From assembly GCA_046262295.1 (NCBI GenBank), contig JBHENC010000007.1:165060-229059 (forward strand): a stretch of DNA of 64,000 nucleotides. The letters run 5' to 3'. This document shows, one piece after another, positions 55,714 to 63,973 of this stretch; the first letter of the stretch is position 1, and each line of letters begins with the position of its first letter. The position numbers were made by a program, and so were the translations under genes. Below the pieces are notes generated by a model, which saw only the letters and a list, made by a program, of their open reading frames with translations, was not told the DNA's origin and made no database searches. This DNA comes from JBHENC01 sp046262295 (GTDB lineage Bacteria; Acidobacteriota; Blastocatellia; Pyrinomonadales; Pyrinomonadaceae).

Positions 55714-56095
55714 GCGCCGCGATAAGCTTGCATGAAAGCCCCCGTCTCGAACAAATGTTAATTAACCTTATCGGCAATGCCATCAAGTTCAACCGTGAGG
55801 GCGGCACGGTCACGATTAGCCAACAGGCAAGCGTAGGGCGTGACCGGATCAGCGTGACGGATACGGGCGAAGGCATCCCGCGCGAGCACCTCGAACGCAT
55901 CTTCGAGCGATTCTACCGAATTGACCGCGCCCGCTCGCGCGAGATGGGCGGCACAGAGGCTTAGGCCTTGCCATCGTCAAACATCTGGCGCGCGCGCACG
56001 GCGGCGAAGTCGGAGTCCAATCCGAATCCAATCAAGGCGCTACTTTTACGATTGATATACCGAACAAAAAAACGTCCGTCACGGATATTGCGTGA
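55710..56095 (+). pseudogene. Sensor histidine kinase, C-terminal remnant with a frameshift
   Basis: Only the ATP-binding part remains: N-box LINLIGNAIKFNREGG, D-box VTDTGEGIP and F-box IFERFYRIDRARS. After REMGGT two extra bases (GA) shift the frame to a stop at the codons EA-stop; two bases on, the correct frame resumes with GLGLAIVKHLARAHGGEVG and continues to a stop at 56093-56095. The sensor and dimerisation parts are missing. Without both missing parts and the frameshift repaired, no activity is possible. Confidence 0.85.
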
Positions 56096-56156
56096 GCGTT
56101 CGGGTTAGGTTCACAACATCGCCAGAGAGGTGCGTCGTTCCCGGCTTAATTGCAGG

Positions 56157-57401
56157 TCAAGCGGCAGCGCCGTCAACGCCCGCGAGACCTTCGCCCGGGA
56201 TGGCGCGGCGGCGTTCGACCATTTCAGAGGTGATGACGAACTCTTTGATGCGCTTTTGCGAGGGCAAGGTGTACATCGCATCTAAGAGCAACTCTTCGAG
56301 AATCATCATCAGGCCGCGCGCGCCCACTTTGCGGTCAACGGCTTGGCGGGCGACCCCTTTGAGGGCGTCGTCCGTGAACTTGAGGCGCACGTTGTCGAAG
56401 TCGAAACGCTTTTGATATTGCTTGACGAGCGCGTTCTTCGGCTCGGTGAGAATCTTGATGAGCGCGCCTTCGTCCAATTCATGTAGCACGCCGCAGACGG
56501 GTAGTCGTCCGACGAATTCCGGTATCAAGCCATAGCGCACGAGGTCTTCGGGTTGCACGGCGGCCAACGCTTCGGCGTGGCGATTGCCGCCGGTTTTTAT
56601 CTCGGCCTGAAAGCCCATAGACTTATTGCGCAGCCGTTTCTCCACCACTTTCTCAAGGCCGACGAACGCACCGCCGCAGATAAAGAGAATATTCGTCGTG
56701 TCAACGGGAAAGAATTCCTGATGCGGATGCTTGCGTCCACCCTGCGGCGGCACATTGGCGACCGTGCCTTCGAGAATCTTCAAGAGAGCCTGCTGCACGC
56801 CTTCGCCCGACACGTCGCGCGTGATCGAAGGGTTCTCGTCCTTGCGACAAATCTTATCAACTTCGTCTATGTAGATAATGCCCTGTTGCGCGCGTTCGAC
56901 ATCGCCGTTGGCGGCCTGAAGCAGTTTGAGAATGATGTTCTCGACATCTTCGCCGACGTATCCGGCTTCGGTCAGAGTCGTCGCGTCAACGATGGTGAAG
57001 GGAACGGAGAGCATTCGCGCGAGCGTCTGCGCGAGCAGCGTTTTGCCGGTTCCGGTCGGGCCGATAAGCAGGATGTTCGATTTTTGAATTTCGACATCGG
57101 AGCGGCGGCGCGCAATCTCGATGCGTTTGTAATGCTGGTAAACGGCGACGGCAAGGCGCTTCTTCGTTTCGTCCTGACCGATTACGTATTCGTCCAAAAA
57201 GCTTTTGATCTCGTTCGGCTTCGGCAGCGGCGGGCGCGTCGCAACCGATTCAGCATTCTGATCGTCGGTGATGATCTCGTTGCAGATGTCTATACATTCA
57301 TTACAAATGTAGACGGTGGGGCCTGCGATGAGTTTCTTAACTTCGTTCTGCGATTTGCCGCAGAACGAACAGCGCAACGTGTCATCAGTTCGTCGTACCA
57401 T
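56157..57401 (-). CDS. clpX: ATP-dependent Clp protease ATP-binding subunit ClpX
   Basis: 414 residues. The N-terminal zinc-binding domain has C11, C14, C33 and C36 (RCSFCGKS, YICNECIDIC). The AAA+ part has Walker A GPTGTGKT (114-121), Walker B GIIYIDEVDKI and the sensor region IPEFVGRLPV. The pore loop and the IGF-type ClpP-binding loop region (from KNKSMGF-like sequence) are present. ClpX unfolds proteins and feeds them to ClpP. It follows clpP on the same strand with a 102-base gap that contains a repeat. Confidence 0.97.
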   Translation of the reverse strand: MVRRTDDTLRCSFCGKSQNEVKKLIAGPTVYICNECIDICNEIITDDQNAESVATRPPLPKPNEIKSFLDEYVIGQDETKKRLAVAVYQHYKRIEIARRRSDVEIQKSNILLIGPTGTGKTLLAQTLARMLSVPFTIVDATTLTEAGYVGEDVENIILKLLQAANGDVERAQQGIIYIDEVDKICRKDENPSITRDVSGEGVQQALLKILEGTVANVPPQGGRKHPHQEFFPVDTTNILFICGGAFVGLEKVVEKRLRNKSMGFQAEIKTGGNRHAEALAAVQPEDLVRYGLIPEFVGRLPVCGVLHELDEGALIKILTEPKNALVKQYQKRFDFDNVRLKFTDDALKGVARQAVDRKVGARGLMMILEELLLDAMYTLPSQKRIKEFVITSEMVERRRAIPGEGLAGVDGAAA

Positions 57402-57413
57402 AATAGTCAGGAG

Positions 57414-57500
57414 TTTAGAGTCGAGAGCCTGGAGTTAAGAAGCTGGAGCTATAAGTCTGAAGTCTTTGACTTACGACTCCAGACTCCGGGACTCCAGCCT
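57414..57500. repeat. Intergenic repeat between clpX and clpP
   Basis: Repeats of GGAGT-like words on the left (GGAGTTTAGAG, CTGGAGTTAAG, CTGGAGC) and GACTCC/ACTCCAG words on the right form an imperfect palindrome. The architecture is like that of the repeats beside purA and rho but the words differ. Confidence 0.6.
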
Positions 57501-57503
57501 TTA

Positions 57504-58088
57504 CTATTCTCTGTGCGCGATAACTTCGTCAATCAAGCCGTACTCTTTGGCCTGTACCGCGGACATGATTTTATCACGTTCCACATCACGCTCAACCGTC
57601 TCGAAGGGTTGTCCGGTATGGCGCGCGATTATCTGTGAAGTCAATTCGCGCATACGCAGAATTTCTTCGGCCTGAATGCGGATGTCCGTCGCCTGTCCCT
57701 GCGAGCCGCCGGAGGGTTGGTGAATGAGTATGCGCGAATTGGGCAGCGCGAAGCGTTTGCCTTTCGCGCCCGCCGTCAGCAACAGCGCACCCATCGAAGC
57801 GCACTGCCCGACGCAGATCGTCGTCACATCGGGACGTATGAACTGCATCGTGTCGTAGATCGCCATGCCTGCGGTGATCGAACCGCCGGGCGAGTTGATG
57901 TAAATATTGATATCTCGCTCGGGGTCTTCGGCTTCGAGGAAAAGAAGCTGTGCGACAATCAGGTTGGCGATTTGATCGTCAATCGGCGTCCCCAAAAAGA
58001 TGATGTTGTCTTTCAACAGGCGCGAGAAAATGTCGAAGGCGCGCTCGCCTCTCGCCGTTTGCTCGACGACCATCGGAACTAAAGCCAT
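57504..58088 (-). CDS. clpP: ATP-dependent Clp protease proteolytic subunit ClpP
   Basis: 194 residues. The catalytic triad is Ser98 (GQCASMGALLL), His123 (ILIHQPSGG) and Asp172 (ERDVERDKIM). A full-length start with MALVPMVVEQTARGERAFDI matches the family, and AAAGG-type binding (AAAGG, 11 bases upstream) supports ATG 58088. It forms the double-ring peptidase chamber used with ClpX. It lies 79 bases after tig and before clpX, the classical order. Confidence 0.97.
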   Translation of the reverse strand: MALVPMVVEQTARGERAFDIFSRLLKDNIIFLGTPIDDQIANLIVAQLLFLEAEDPERDINIYINSPGGSITAGMAIYDTMQFIRPDVTTICVGQCASMGALLLTAGAKGKRFALPNSRILIHQPSGGSQGQATDIRIQAEEILRMRELTSQIIARHTGQPFETVERDVERDKIMSAVQAKEYGLIDEVIAHRE

Positions 58089-58167
58089 ACTACTTTGAAC
58101 CTTTCAAACTTCGTTGGAAAAGCAACGGCACTGACCGTGCGATGCGAACCGTTTCAACGACGGCGAA

Positions 58168-59580
58168 TTATGCTTTCGCGTCGTTCGCTTTTTCTTCATG
58201 TTCTGCGTCCGGCGTTTCGTTTGCTACTTCCTCTTGCGTTGTCGCCGCTTCATTTTCCAGAGCCGTTTCGTCGCGCCATTCTTCATCGGTCACGCGTGCA
58301 TTTTCGACGATCAAATCAAGCGCTTTGCGATTGCGCAACCTGTCGGCGATGCTACGTTCGCCTCCCTGCTTTGTCAAGGCAGCGTGCACTTGCTCTACGG
58401 GCTGTCTTGATGCCGCCGCAATCTGCGAAATCTCCGCTTCAATCTCTTCATCGCTGACTTCTATGTTCTCACGCTCGGCAATCTCCTCAAGGAGCATCGC
58501 GCCGCGCACGTCCGCCGCCGCCTGCTCGCTCAAAGACTCGCGCACGTTCTCCCAATCGAGTTGCTGCGTGCGCGGATCAATGCCGCGCCGCATCATGTCG
58601 CGCGCCACCTGTTCGAGCCGCTGGCTGGTCTGATGGTCAACGAAGCTTTGCGGCACTTCAAACGGATGCGCTTCGATTAATTTGCGCAAGACGTCTTCGC
58701 GCACCGCGCTATCCGATTCAAAACGCGAACGCTGCGTTAAGTCTTCACGAATCTTCTCGCGCAATGTGGCGACAGATTCAAACTCTTCGCCCAGACTCTT
58801 CGCCCATTCGTCGTCCGCTTCGGGCACTTCCTTGCGGCGCACCGCCGTTACTTTCGCCGTATAATTAACGGTCTTTCCCGCCAGACCTTTTGAAGAAAAA
58901 TCGTCAGGGTATTTGACTGTAAACGGGCGTTCCTCGTCGGCACGCGCATCCAGCAGGCTGTCCGTAAACTCCTGCTGCACGCCTTCGCCGCCAAGCTCTA
59001 CGTCAACGTTCTCGACGTTGATATCTTCGGCGTCGGGCGTCTCTGTAAACTTGCCGTTGAAGGTCGCCGTCACCGTGTCGCCAATCTGCGCGCCGCGATC
59101 TTCGACGGGTTGCAACGAAGCCGAAGATTCGCGCAAACCTTCGATAACGCGCTCAACGTCTTCATCCGTGACGGGGCGCGTGCGGCGTGCGGCTTCAAGA
59201 TTTTTGTATTCGCCGAGCGCGACTTCCGGCATCACTTCGACGTGCGCGTGCAAACCGATTGGCTCCGTGCCGAAGTTATTCAAGCCTTCCGGGTTGTCCA
59301 GATGCAAGTCCGGTTCGCCGATCACGTTAAGACCTTTTTCGGTAATCGCCTCGGAGACGGCCTGCGGTACAATCTCCTGCAAAACTTCGCCGCGAATTTC
59401 GTCCCTGAACCTTGTGCGCACAACCGAGACGGGCGCGCGCCCTTTACGAAAGCCGGGCACGGCTGCAAGCTTCGCGTAGCGGTCGCTGATGCGATCAAAG
59501 GCGGCGCGCACCGCTTCGGCAGGAATCTCTATCTTCAGTTCTTTTCGGGTGGCGGAAACATCCGTCAATTCAACTTTCAT
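58168..59580 (-). CDS. tig: Trigger factor
   Basis: 470 residues. The ribosome-binding signature GFRKGRAPVSVV lies at about residues 43-54, followed by a peptidyl-prolyl isomerase-like domain (about 165-245, with GDTVTATFNGKF) and the C-terminal chaperone helices. The last 40 residues are acidic and Ala/Glu-rich, a slight extension. Trigger factor is the first chaperone met by nascent chains at the ribosome. It heads the tig-clpP-clpX group. Confidence 0.95.
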   Translation of the reverse strand: MKVELTDVSATRKELKIEIPAEAVRAAFDRISDRYAKLAAVPGFRKGRAPVSVVRTRFRDEIRGEVLQEIVPQAVSEAITEKGLNVIGEPDLHLDNPEGLNNFGTEPIGLHAHVEVMPEVALGEYKNLEAARRTRPVTDEDVERVIEGLRESSASLQPVEDRGAQIGDTVTATFNGKFTETPDAEDINVENVDVELGGEGVQQEFTDSLLDARADEERPFTVKYPDDFSSKGLAGKTVNYTAKVTAVRRKEVPEADDEWAKSLGEEFESVATLREKIREDLTQRSRFESDSAVREDVLRKLIEAHPFEVPQSFVDHQTSQRLEQVARDMMRRGIDPRTQQLDWENVRESLSEQAAADVRGAMLLEEIAERENIEVSDEEIEAEISQIAAASRQPVEQVHAALTKQGGERSIADRLRNRKALDLIVENARVTDEEWRDETALENEAATTQEEVANETPDAEHEEKANDAKA

Positions 59581-59703
59581 AAAACATAAAAGCCCGTTCG
59601 TTGCGTGCGCTCATCTTGTGCGCGCCGCCTTCGACGGGCAGCCTTTCTCAATCGAAGAACATTCTCAAACTTACACGATAACGAAAATCATCACGAAAAC
59701 TTT

Positions 59704-59788
<85 letters not shown>

Positions 59789-60080
59789 ATATCGAGCCAG
59801 CGCCCGTTCGCGCTTGATAAAATTTCCGCGCGGCGACGGGCGAGGCTTTCGCAGCTAATAGTTATATTACAATCGCTGCGTATCCGGCAATTTGGCGAAC
59901 CCGCGAGAGTAAAATATTGCGCCGCCAATGTCTAGCGGGCGGGTAGCTGGAATTATATGCGGCATGATAGGCTTTAAGAGTATAACGAAGCCGTTTAGCG
60001 CGGAAAGCGTAGATGGCTTGGGCGTGGAGCGTGAAGAGATAATCTTATGCGCCACCGGCGAACGAAAGGAAGTTTAATAG

Positions 60081-60419
60081 ATGAGTGATTATGATGAAAT
60101 TTTTGACGAGATAAGCGATGATGACGAAGAAGAACTCGCCGATATGGGTTTTTTGATGGACGACGAGAACGGCGACGACGATGATGACGGTGCGTTGCGT
60201 TCGGTCGTACTGGCGAAGACGGATTTAATTGCTTTACTGTGTCTGAAGACATCGGAGCGCGGCGCGATGGTCGTTCGCGTTGATCCGCGTCAGGAAAATC
60301 CTGTCGCGCAGGTTTACGAAGACGCGGCAGCGGCCACGAAATGGTTCAACCGCAGCATTGCGACAAGCAGGCGCAACGGCTGGCAGGTCATCTACGATGG
60401 CGATCCTGCGTTTGGATGA
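60081..60419 (+). CDS. Small acidic protein of unknown function
   Basis: 112 residues. The first 35 are extremely acidic (MSDYDEIFDEISDDDEEEL); the rest looks folded (RSVVLAKTDLIALLCLKTS, then KWFNRSIATSRRNGWQVIYD). AGGAAG lies 8-13 bases before ATG 60081. No family is recognised. Its end overlaps the start of the DUF3810-like gene by 23 bases, so the two are almost certainly co-translated and may act together. Confidence 0.75.
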   Translation: MSDYDEIFDEISDDDEEELADMGFLMDDENGDDDDDGALRSVVLAKTDLIALLCLKTSERGAMVVRVDPRQENPVAQVYEDAAAATKWFNRSIATSRRNGWQVIYDGDPAFG

Positions 60420-61647
60420 ACAGCCGCTCAAGCAGGCAAGCGAACGTGTCAAATCCCGAACTGTTTTCGCCCGTTTGCTTTCGGCTTTTTCATATTTGAA
60501 GAGATGGCGGCGATGGAGCCTTCCGGCGGGACTGCTCTGCGCCGCTTTCATTTTGCAGGCAGTAGCCGGACTCTTGCCGCAAACAACCGAGCGTTATTAC
60601 AGCCGCGCTCTTTACCCGCACATCGCCCACGCGCTCTCGTTCGTCAACCAGTCTTTCCGCTTCTCAATCGCCGAACTACTCGTGCTCTTGCTTCTCGCCG
60701 GATGTTTGATTGCCGTCGTGTGGCTTCTTGCGCGTGCGATTCTTTGGCGGCGCGTGCGTTGGAGATCGTTTCTCTTTGTGGGCGTGCGCGGCGTGTTATG
60801 GGCGACGGGCGGCGGCGCGATTATCTTTTTGTTGATATGGGGATTCAATTACGAACGCCAACCGCTCTTCGATAATTTACAGTTGGAGCGAAGGGCGGCC
60901 AGCGCCGACGAATTGGAAACGATTTGCCGCCGCATCGTCACGGAAATAAATCAAAACTACGATGAGGCCCACGCGAGTCTTGCGCCGAATCTCGCGGTTA
61001 CTGCAACCGCGCCCGGTGCGGCTGTTCCTGCGGCTTCACATACGCAGTTGCCTGTCAGCCGCGCGCAGCTTTACGAATTGCTTGAAGAGTCCTACAAACG
61101 AACAACGCTTCCCGGTTTGCCGCCCGAAGATGAAATTAATTTCGCGCCGCCGAAGCCGATTTATTTCTCGCGCGTGCTGACGCGGCTCGGCATCTCCGGG
61201 ATGTTCTCACCGTTTACGGGCGAGGCCAATTTCAACGCCGAACAGCCGGACTGCGATCTGCCCTTTGCCATCGCGCACGAGATGGCGCACCAGCGCGGCT
61301 TCGCGCGCGAGGATGAAGCCAGCTTTATCGCATTTCTCGTCTGCGCGAATTCCACTCATCCCTACGTTCGCTATTCCGGCTATCTCAACGCCCTTTACGT
61401 TCTCGGCGCACTCGCCCGCGTTGCGCCGGAGCGCCTGCCAATCGTTTCCCGCACACTCGGCACAGGCGCGCGCGCCGATCTGCTCGCCCGCTACGCTTTC
61501 TGGACAAACTATCAAGGAAAATTAAGCGCGACGAGCCACTTGATTAACCACGCTTACCTGAAAGCCAACCGCATCAAATCGGGCAGGCGGAATTACAACG
61601 AAGTCTCCGCACTGATCGTCGGCTATTACCTGAAGAAAGATTTGTAG
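60397..61647 (+). CDS. DUF3810-like membrane protein with zinc-peptidase motif
   Basis: 416 residues from ATG 60397, chosen because AGG lies 9 bases upstream and earlier starts give a non-protein-like segment. Three membrane helices occupy about residues 40-170. The remaining soluble part contains IAHEMAHQRGFAREDEASFI, where HEMAH is a zincin zinc site and the Glu of AREDEAS is a plausible third ligand. The pattern matches proteins annotated as DUF3810, whose substrate is unknown. It overlaps the acidic gene upstream and is convergent with the toxin gene at 61655, 7 bases away. Confidence 0.85.
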   Translation: MAILRLDEQPLKQASERVKSRTVFARLLSAFSYLKRWRRWSLPAGLLCAAFILQAVAGLLPQTTERYYSRALYPHIAHALSFVNQSFRFSIAELLVLLLLAGCLIAVVWLLARAILWRRVRWRSFLFVGVRGVLWATGGGAIIFLLIWGFNYERQPLFDNLQLERRAASADELETICRRIVTEINQNYDEAHASLAPNLAVTATAPGAAVPAASHTQLPVSRAQLYELLEESYKRTTLPGLPPEDEINFAPPKPIYFSRVLTRLGISGMFSPFTGEANFNAEQPDCDLPFAIAHEMAHQRGFAREDEASFIAFLVCANSTHPYVRYSGYLNALYVLGALARVAPERLPIVSRTLGTGARADLLARYAFWTNYQGKLSATSHLINHAYLKANRIKSGRRNYNEVSALIVGYYLKKDL

Positions 61648-61654
61648 AGGTGGC

Positions 61655-61990
61655 CTACCTCACAAGATAATCGCTTAGCGTTTTCAGAAGCCGTTTATGC
61701 CTCTCCGGTGAAATTGAGCCGATTGACCCGACGATTCTGCTGCGAGGCAACACCGCAAGGAATCCAAGCCTTACCAGTGATTCTGATTTCAGGCCGCTTG
61801 AAGGAAAGTCTGTCGCGGAAGGTGAGATGATCTCGTCAAAATCTTTGGCCTGCTGATGTAATTGAGTGCTTACGCCGCAGACTAGAAAATCTTTGTAAGG
61901 TGGGATTTCGCGTAAAATAATTGCCGGTCGGTTCTTAAGTGCTCCGTCGGCTTGCGGAACCGGCGTGAGGATTACATCACCTTCCTTCAT
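61655..61990 (-). CDS. MazF/PemK-type toxin (intact)
   Basis: 111 residues. The N-terminal strand MKEGDVILTPVPQADGALKN runs into RPAIIL, the conserved RPA motif of MazF-type RNases, followed by FLVCGVSTQL and a SLVRLGFLAVLPRSRI segment typical of the fold. The start overlaps the antitoxin end by 14 bases. It would cut mRNA when freed from the antitoxin. It is the only intact toxin of two in this window. Confidence 0.82.
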   Translation of the reverse strand: MKEGDVILTPVPQADGALKNRPAIILREIPPYKDFLVCGVSTQLHQQAKDFDEIISPSATDFPSSGLKSESLVRLGFLAVLPRSRIVGSIGSISPERHKRLLKTLSDYLVR

Positions 61991-62213
61991 ATTCAGGATT
62001 CGCTTCTCTGATTGAATCTAGCGAATACTCTTCTTCCGTATCACCGTAAGCCTCATTGAGCGTCTGATTAGACAGGCTACTCCACGATTGACGTTCGGCA
62101 TCATTTTTTGGCAACACGGTAACGATCAATCTAGCATTTGGCTCCAGCTCAATCGGTTCGTCTAAAAGAATGCGCTCGCCGTCAAAATGAGCAGGAATTG
62201 AAATGTTTTCCAT
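61977..62213 (-). CDS. Antitoxin of the intact MazF/PemK-type pair
   Basis: 78 residues; GGAGG lies 8 bases before ATG 62213. The N-terminus (MENISIPAHFDGERILLDEP, then ARLIVTVLPKND) resembles the antitoxin at 6253-6501, and the C-terminal half is acidic (GDTEEEYSLDSIREANPEYE), as expected for the toxin-binding tail. It should bind its own promoter and neutralise the following toxin. Confidence 0.78.
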   Translation of the reverse strand: MENISIPAHFDGERILLDEPIELEPNARLIVTVLPKNDAERQSWSSLSNQTLNEAYGDTEEEYSLDSIREANPEYEGR

Positions 62214-62278
62214 CTATCAAACCTCCAAAATCATTCTACGCGCTTTTCCGTTCCATCCAAATGTTTAAGCTTCAAGTT

Positions 62279-62387
62279 ACATAAAGCGCGAATCGAACCC
62301 GCCGCCCACGAATGGCCTTAAAGCTAGAGCACGGGAAAGCAGCTTGAGAACACGCTAAGGGCGGTCGGCTGGAAGGAGTTGTTCGGC
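62279..62387 (-). repeat. Degenerate attC-like element (weak)
   Basis: On the minus strand, 15 bases after the stop of the HTH gene, GCCGAAC (one change from RYYYAAC) is followed by an inner arm CCGACCGCCC whose partner GGGCGGCGG lies about 50 bases on, with one unpaired A as in attC-A. The far end (TTTATGT) departs from GTTRRRY. It could be a decayed recombination site. Confidence 0.35.
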
Positions 62388-62402
62388 TGTGCCTTGAAAG
62401 GA

Positions 62403-62860
62403 CTAAGCCGCTTGATTTGGAATCGTTCTTAGCCATTCAAGATGAAGTTCATTACAAACATCAATCAGAAATTGAACACATCGCTCCTCAATTTCCTGCG
62501 GATTATCAAACAGAGACTCAATGTACCACCCAACTTTATCCTCGAACTCTGAAATAGTCATTCCTTGAGAATTAATATGCTTCTTTATTCTTTCGACAAG
62601 CTCATCATACGACATATGATTCAGCTTGGATTCTGTTTCTGCTACTCCTGTAAGTAACTTGATAGGCGAGAGACCGAAGACGCGGCTCATTTTCTTCAGC
62701 TCATCAATAGATATGCACTTTAGAACCTCATNNNNNNNNNNTCATAAGCCTCTAGGTCAAAGTATGATTCGATGGAGATGTTCATTATATCAGCCATCTC
62801 GCCTTCTGATTTTCCAGCTTTCTCGCGTGACTGGCGAATTCTAACACTGTGAAGAGTCAT
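62403..62860 (-). CDS. Small HTH (XRE-like) protein interrupted by an assembly gap
   Basis: From ATG 62860 the minus strand reads MTLHSVRIRQSREKAGKSEG, then EMADIMNISIESYFDLEAY, runs into the Ns, and resumes EVLKCISIDELKKMSRVFGL and continues about 100 residues to the stop at 62403. The first block has the helix-turn-helix spacing of XRE-type regulators. The ten Ns do not keep the frame, so the gap length is nominal; I treat the two parts as one gene. The C-terminal part resembles no family I know. The gene starts 12 bases after attC-A and ends 15 bases before an attC-like remnant. Confidence 0.65.
62732..62741. other. Assembly gap (10 N)
   Basis: Ten undetermined bases inside the HTH gene. 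Frame continuity of the two flanks needs a length of 2 modulo 3, so the real gap is not ten bases. Confidence 0.95.
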
Positions 62861-62872
62861 AATAATGTAGCA

Positions 62873-62972
62873 GGCTAACGCCCGGCATCACCCGCCGCGA
62901 CGAGACGTGATTAGCGGCAAGTTCTCGATGAGAGCTACGCTATTCGCGGTCGGGTGCATGCCGTTGTTAGGC
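62873..62972 (-). repeat. Integron attC site (attC-A), 100 bp
   Basis: On the minus strand the element starts GCCTAAC (R'', fits RYYYAAC), 6 bases after the protease stop, and ends GTTAGCC (R', one change from GTTRRRY). The arms GGCATGCACCCG and CGGGTGATGCC pair with a single unpaired G, and an inner pair ACCGCGA / TCGCGG follows with an unpaired A; the centre is unpaired. Imperfect symmetry with extrahelical bases, inverted core sites and a length of 100 bp are the defining properties of attC. It separates the protease gene from the HTH gene, both in the same orientation. Confidence 0.7.
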
Positions 62973-62978
62973 GGCGGT

Positions 62979-63878
62979 TCACGGCGTCTTTGGATAAAGC
63001 TGATCTATAGCCTCTTTTATAGCATCGGCAGAATAAACAACGCCGAGCCCCATTCTTTGCACTGAGCCTAAAGCGACATCTGCTATAGGAATAGAGCCTG
63101 AGACGATACCTAACACGTAGGGTATTTTCTTGTTTGAACTCACAACCGTTTCCCCTTGAGAGCCAATAGTTGTTGCTTGCGGTTTTAGAATGACAACACT
63201 ACCGCTAGACCCTGGGAAAACACTTGCATCGATAAGGAATCCATCTATTTGGTCTGGAAGACCAAACTGCTTCTTAAGCGTGTCATTGAATGCATAACCT
63301 TGAGAAGGAACGGTAGCAATTACGCCCTCGCGTAAAATTGGGAAAACATTTCTCGGATCAAATATCGAAGCGGGATAGCCCAGTAAAAATATTTCGTCTC
63401 CTACAGTAATGTTTTCGGCCTTAAGCTTTTCCTTCGTGACAAAGAGTTCTAATGGTAGCCATTCTGCACTAACACTTTCTTTCAATACTTGTTCTGTAAT
63501 ATTAACAACCCCAATATCATATCCGCTTTTCGGATGCATCTTAATGGTGGGTAAATACTTCCCATCCTTCCCAACGATAGGTATTTGGATAAGCTTTACT
63601 GTAGTGCTAGAGCCGGACTTAATGTTTACTCTTATGTTGATTGACTTCTCAACACCTTCACTAGGAAGCACATGCTTATTTGTAACCAAGATAATATGGC
63701 CTTGCTTAGGCTTAAGTTCCTTGAATACTAGGAAGCCGGAGCCTGCGGGGGAAGCCGTTGGGCTCGCTACATAAGAGATCAGCACGGTGCTGTTGAGGAA
63801 CGCCTCATTCAACGCTTGGGCACTGATACTACTCGGAAGAAGTAACAGTAGCGCTATATAAAGAAATACTCTTTGCAT
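62979..63878 (-). CDS. Exported trypsin-like serine protease in a probable gene cassette
   Basis: 299 residues with a signal peptide (ends SSISAQA); GGAGGAG precedes ATG 63878. The chymotrypsin-fold triad is visible: His in VTNKHVL, Asp in YDIGVV and Ser in PGSSGSVV. There is no PDZ domain, unlike HtrA/DegP. The gene is richer in A and T than the housekeeping genes to the left. Its start lies about 39 bases after one attC-like element and its stop 6 bases before a good attC, the layout of an integron cassette. Substrate unknown; probably periplasmic quality control or defence against foreign proteins. Confidence 0.8.
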   Translation of the reverse strand: MQRVFLYIALLLLLPSSISAQALNEAFLNSTVLISYVASPTASPAGSGFLVFKELKPKQGHIILVTNKHVLPSEGVEKSINIRVNIKSGSSTTVKLIQIPIVGKDGKYLPTIKMHPKSGYDIGVVNITEQVLKESVSAEWLPLELFVTKEKLKAENITVGDEIFLLGYPASIFDPRNVFPILREGVIATVPSQGYAFNDTLKKQFGLPDQIDGFLIDASVFPGSSGSVVILKPQATTIGSQGETVVSSNKKIPYVLGIVSGSIPIADVALGSVQRMGLGVVYSADAIKEAIDQLYPKTP

Positions 63879-63916
63879 TTAATCTCCTCCCATCGACATT
63901 CACTTCAAGTATAGCC

Positions 63917-63973
63917 GCCTAACGCTGATGATATAAAGCGGGCACCTCCTCCTGCGATGAGTCTTTGTTAGAC
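63917..63973 (-). repeat. Second attC-like element (attC-B), 57 bp
   Basis: On the minus strand GTCTAAC (fits RYYYAAC) and GTTAGGC (fits GTTRRRY) bound a 57-bp segment directly upstream of the protease gene. Both core sites are exact. The interior shows little pairing, so the fold expected of attC is not evident and the site may be degraded or a coincidence. Confidence 0.45.

Noticed and set aside
56553..57638. A 361-codon plus-strand open frame opposite clpX and clpP
   Set aside because: It overlaps two certain housekeeping genes and shows only mirror-strand composition.
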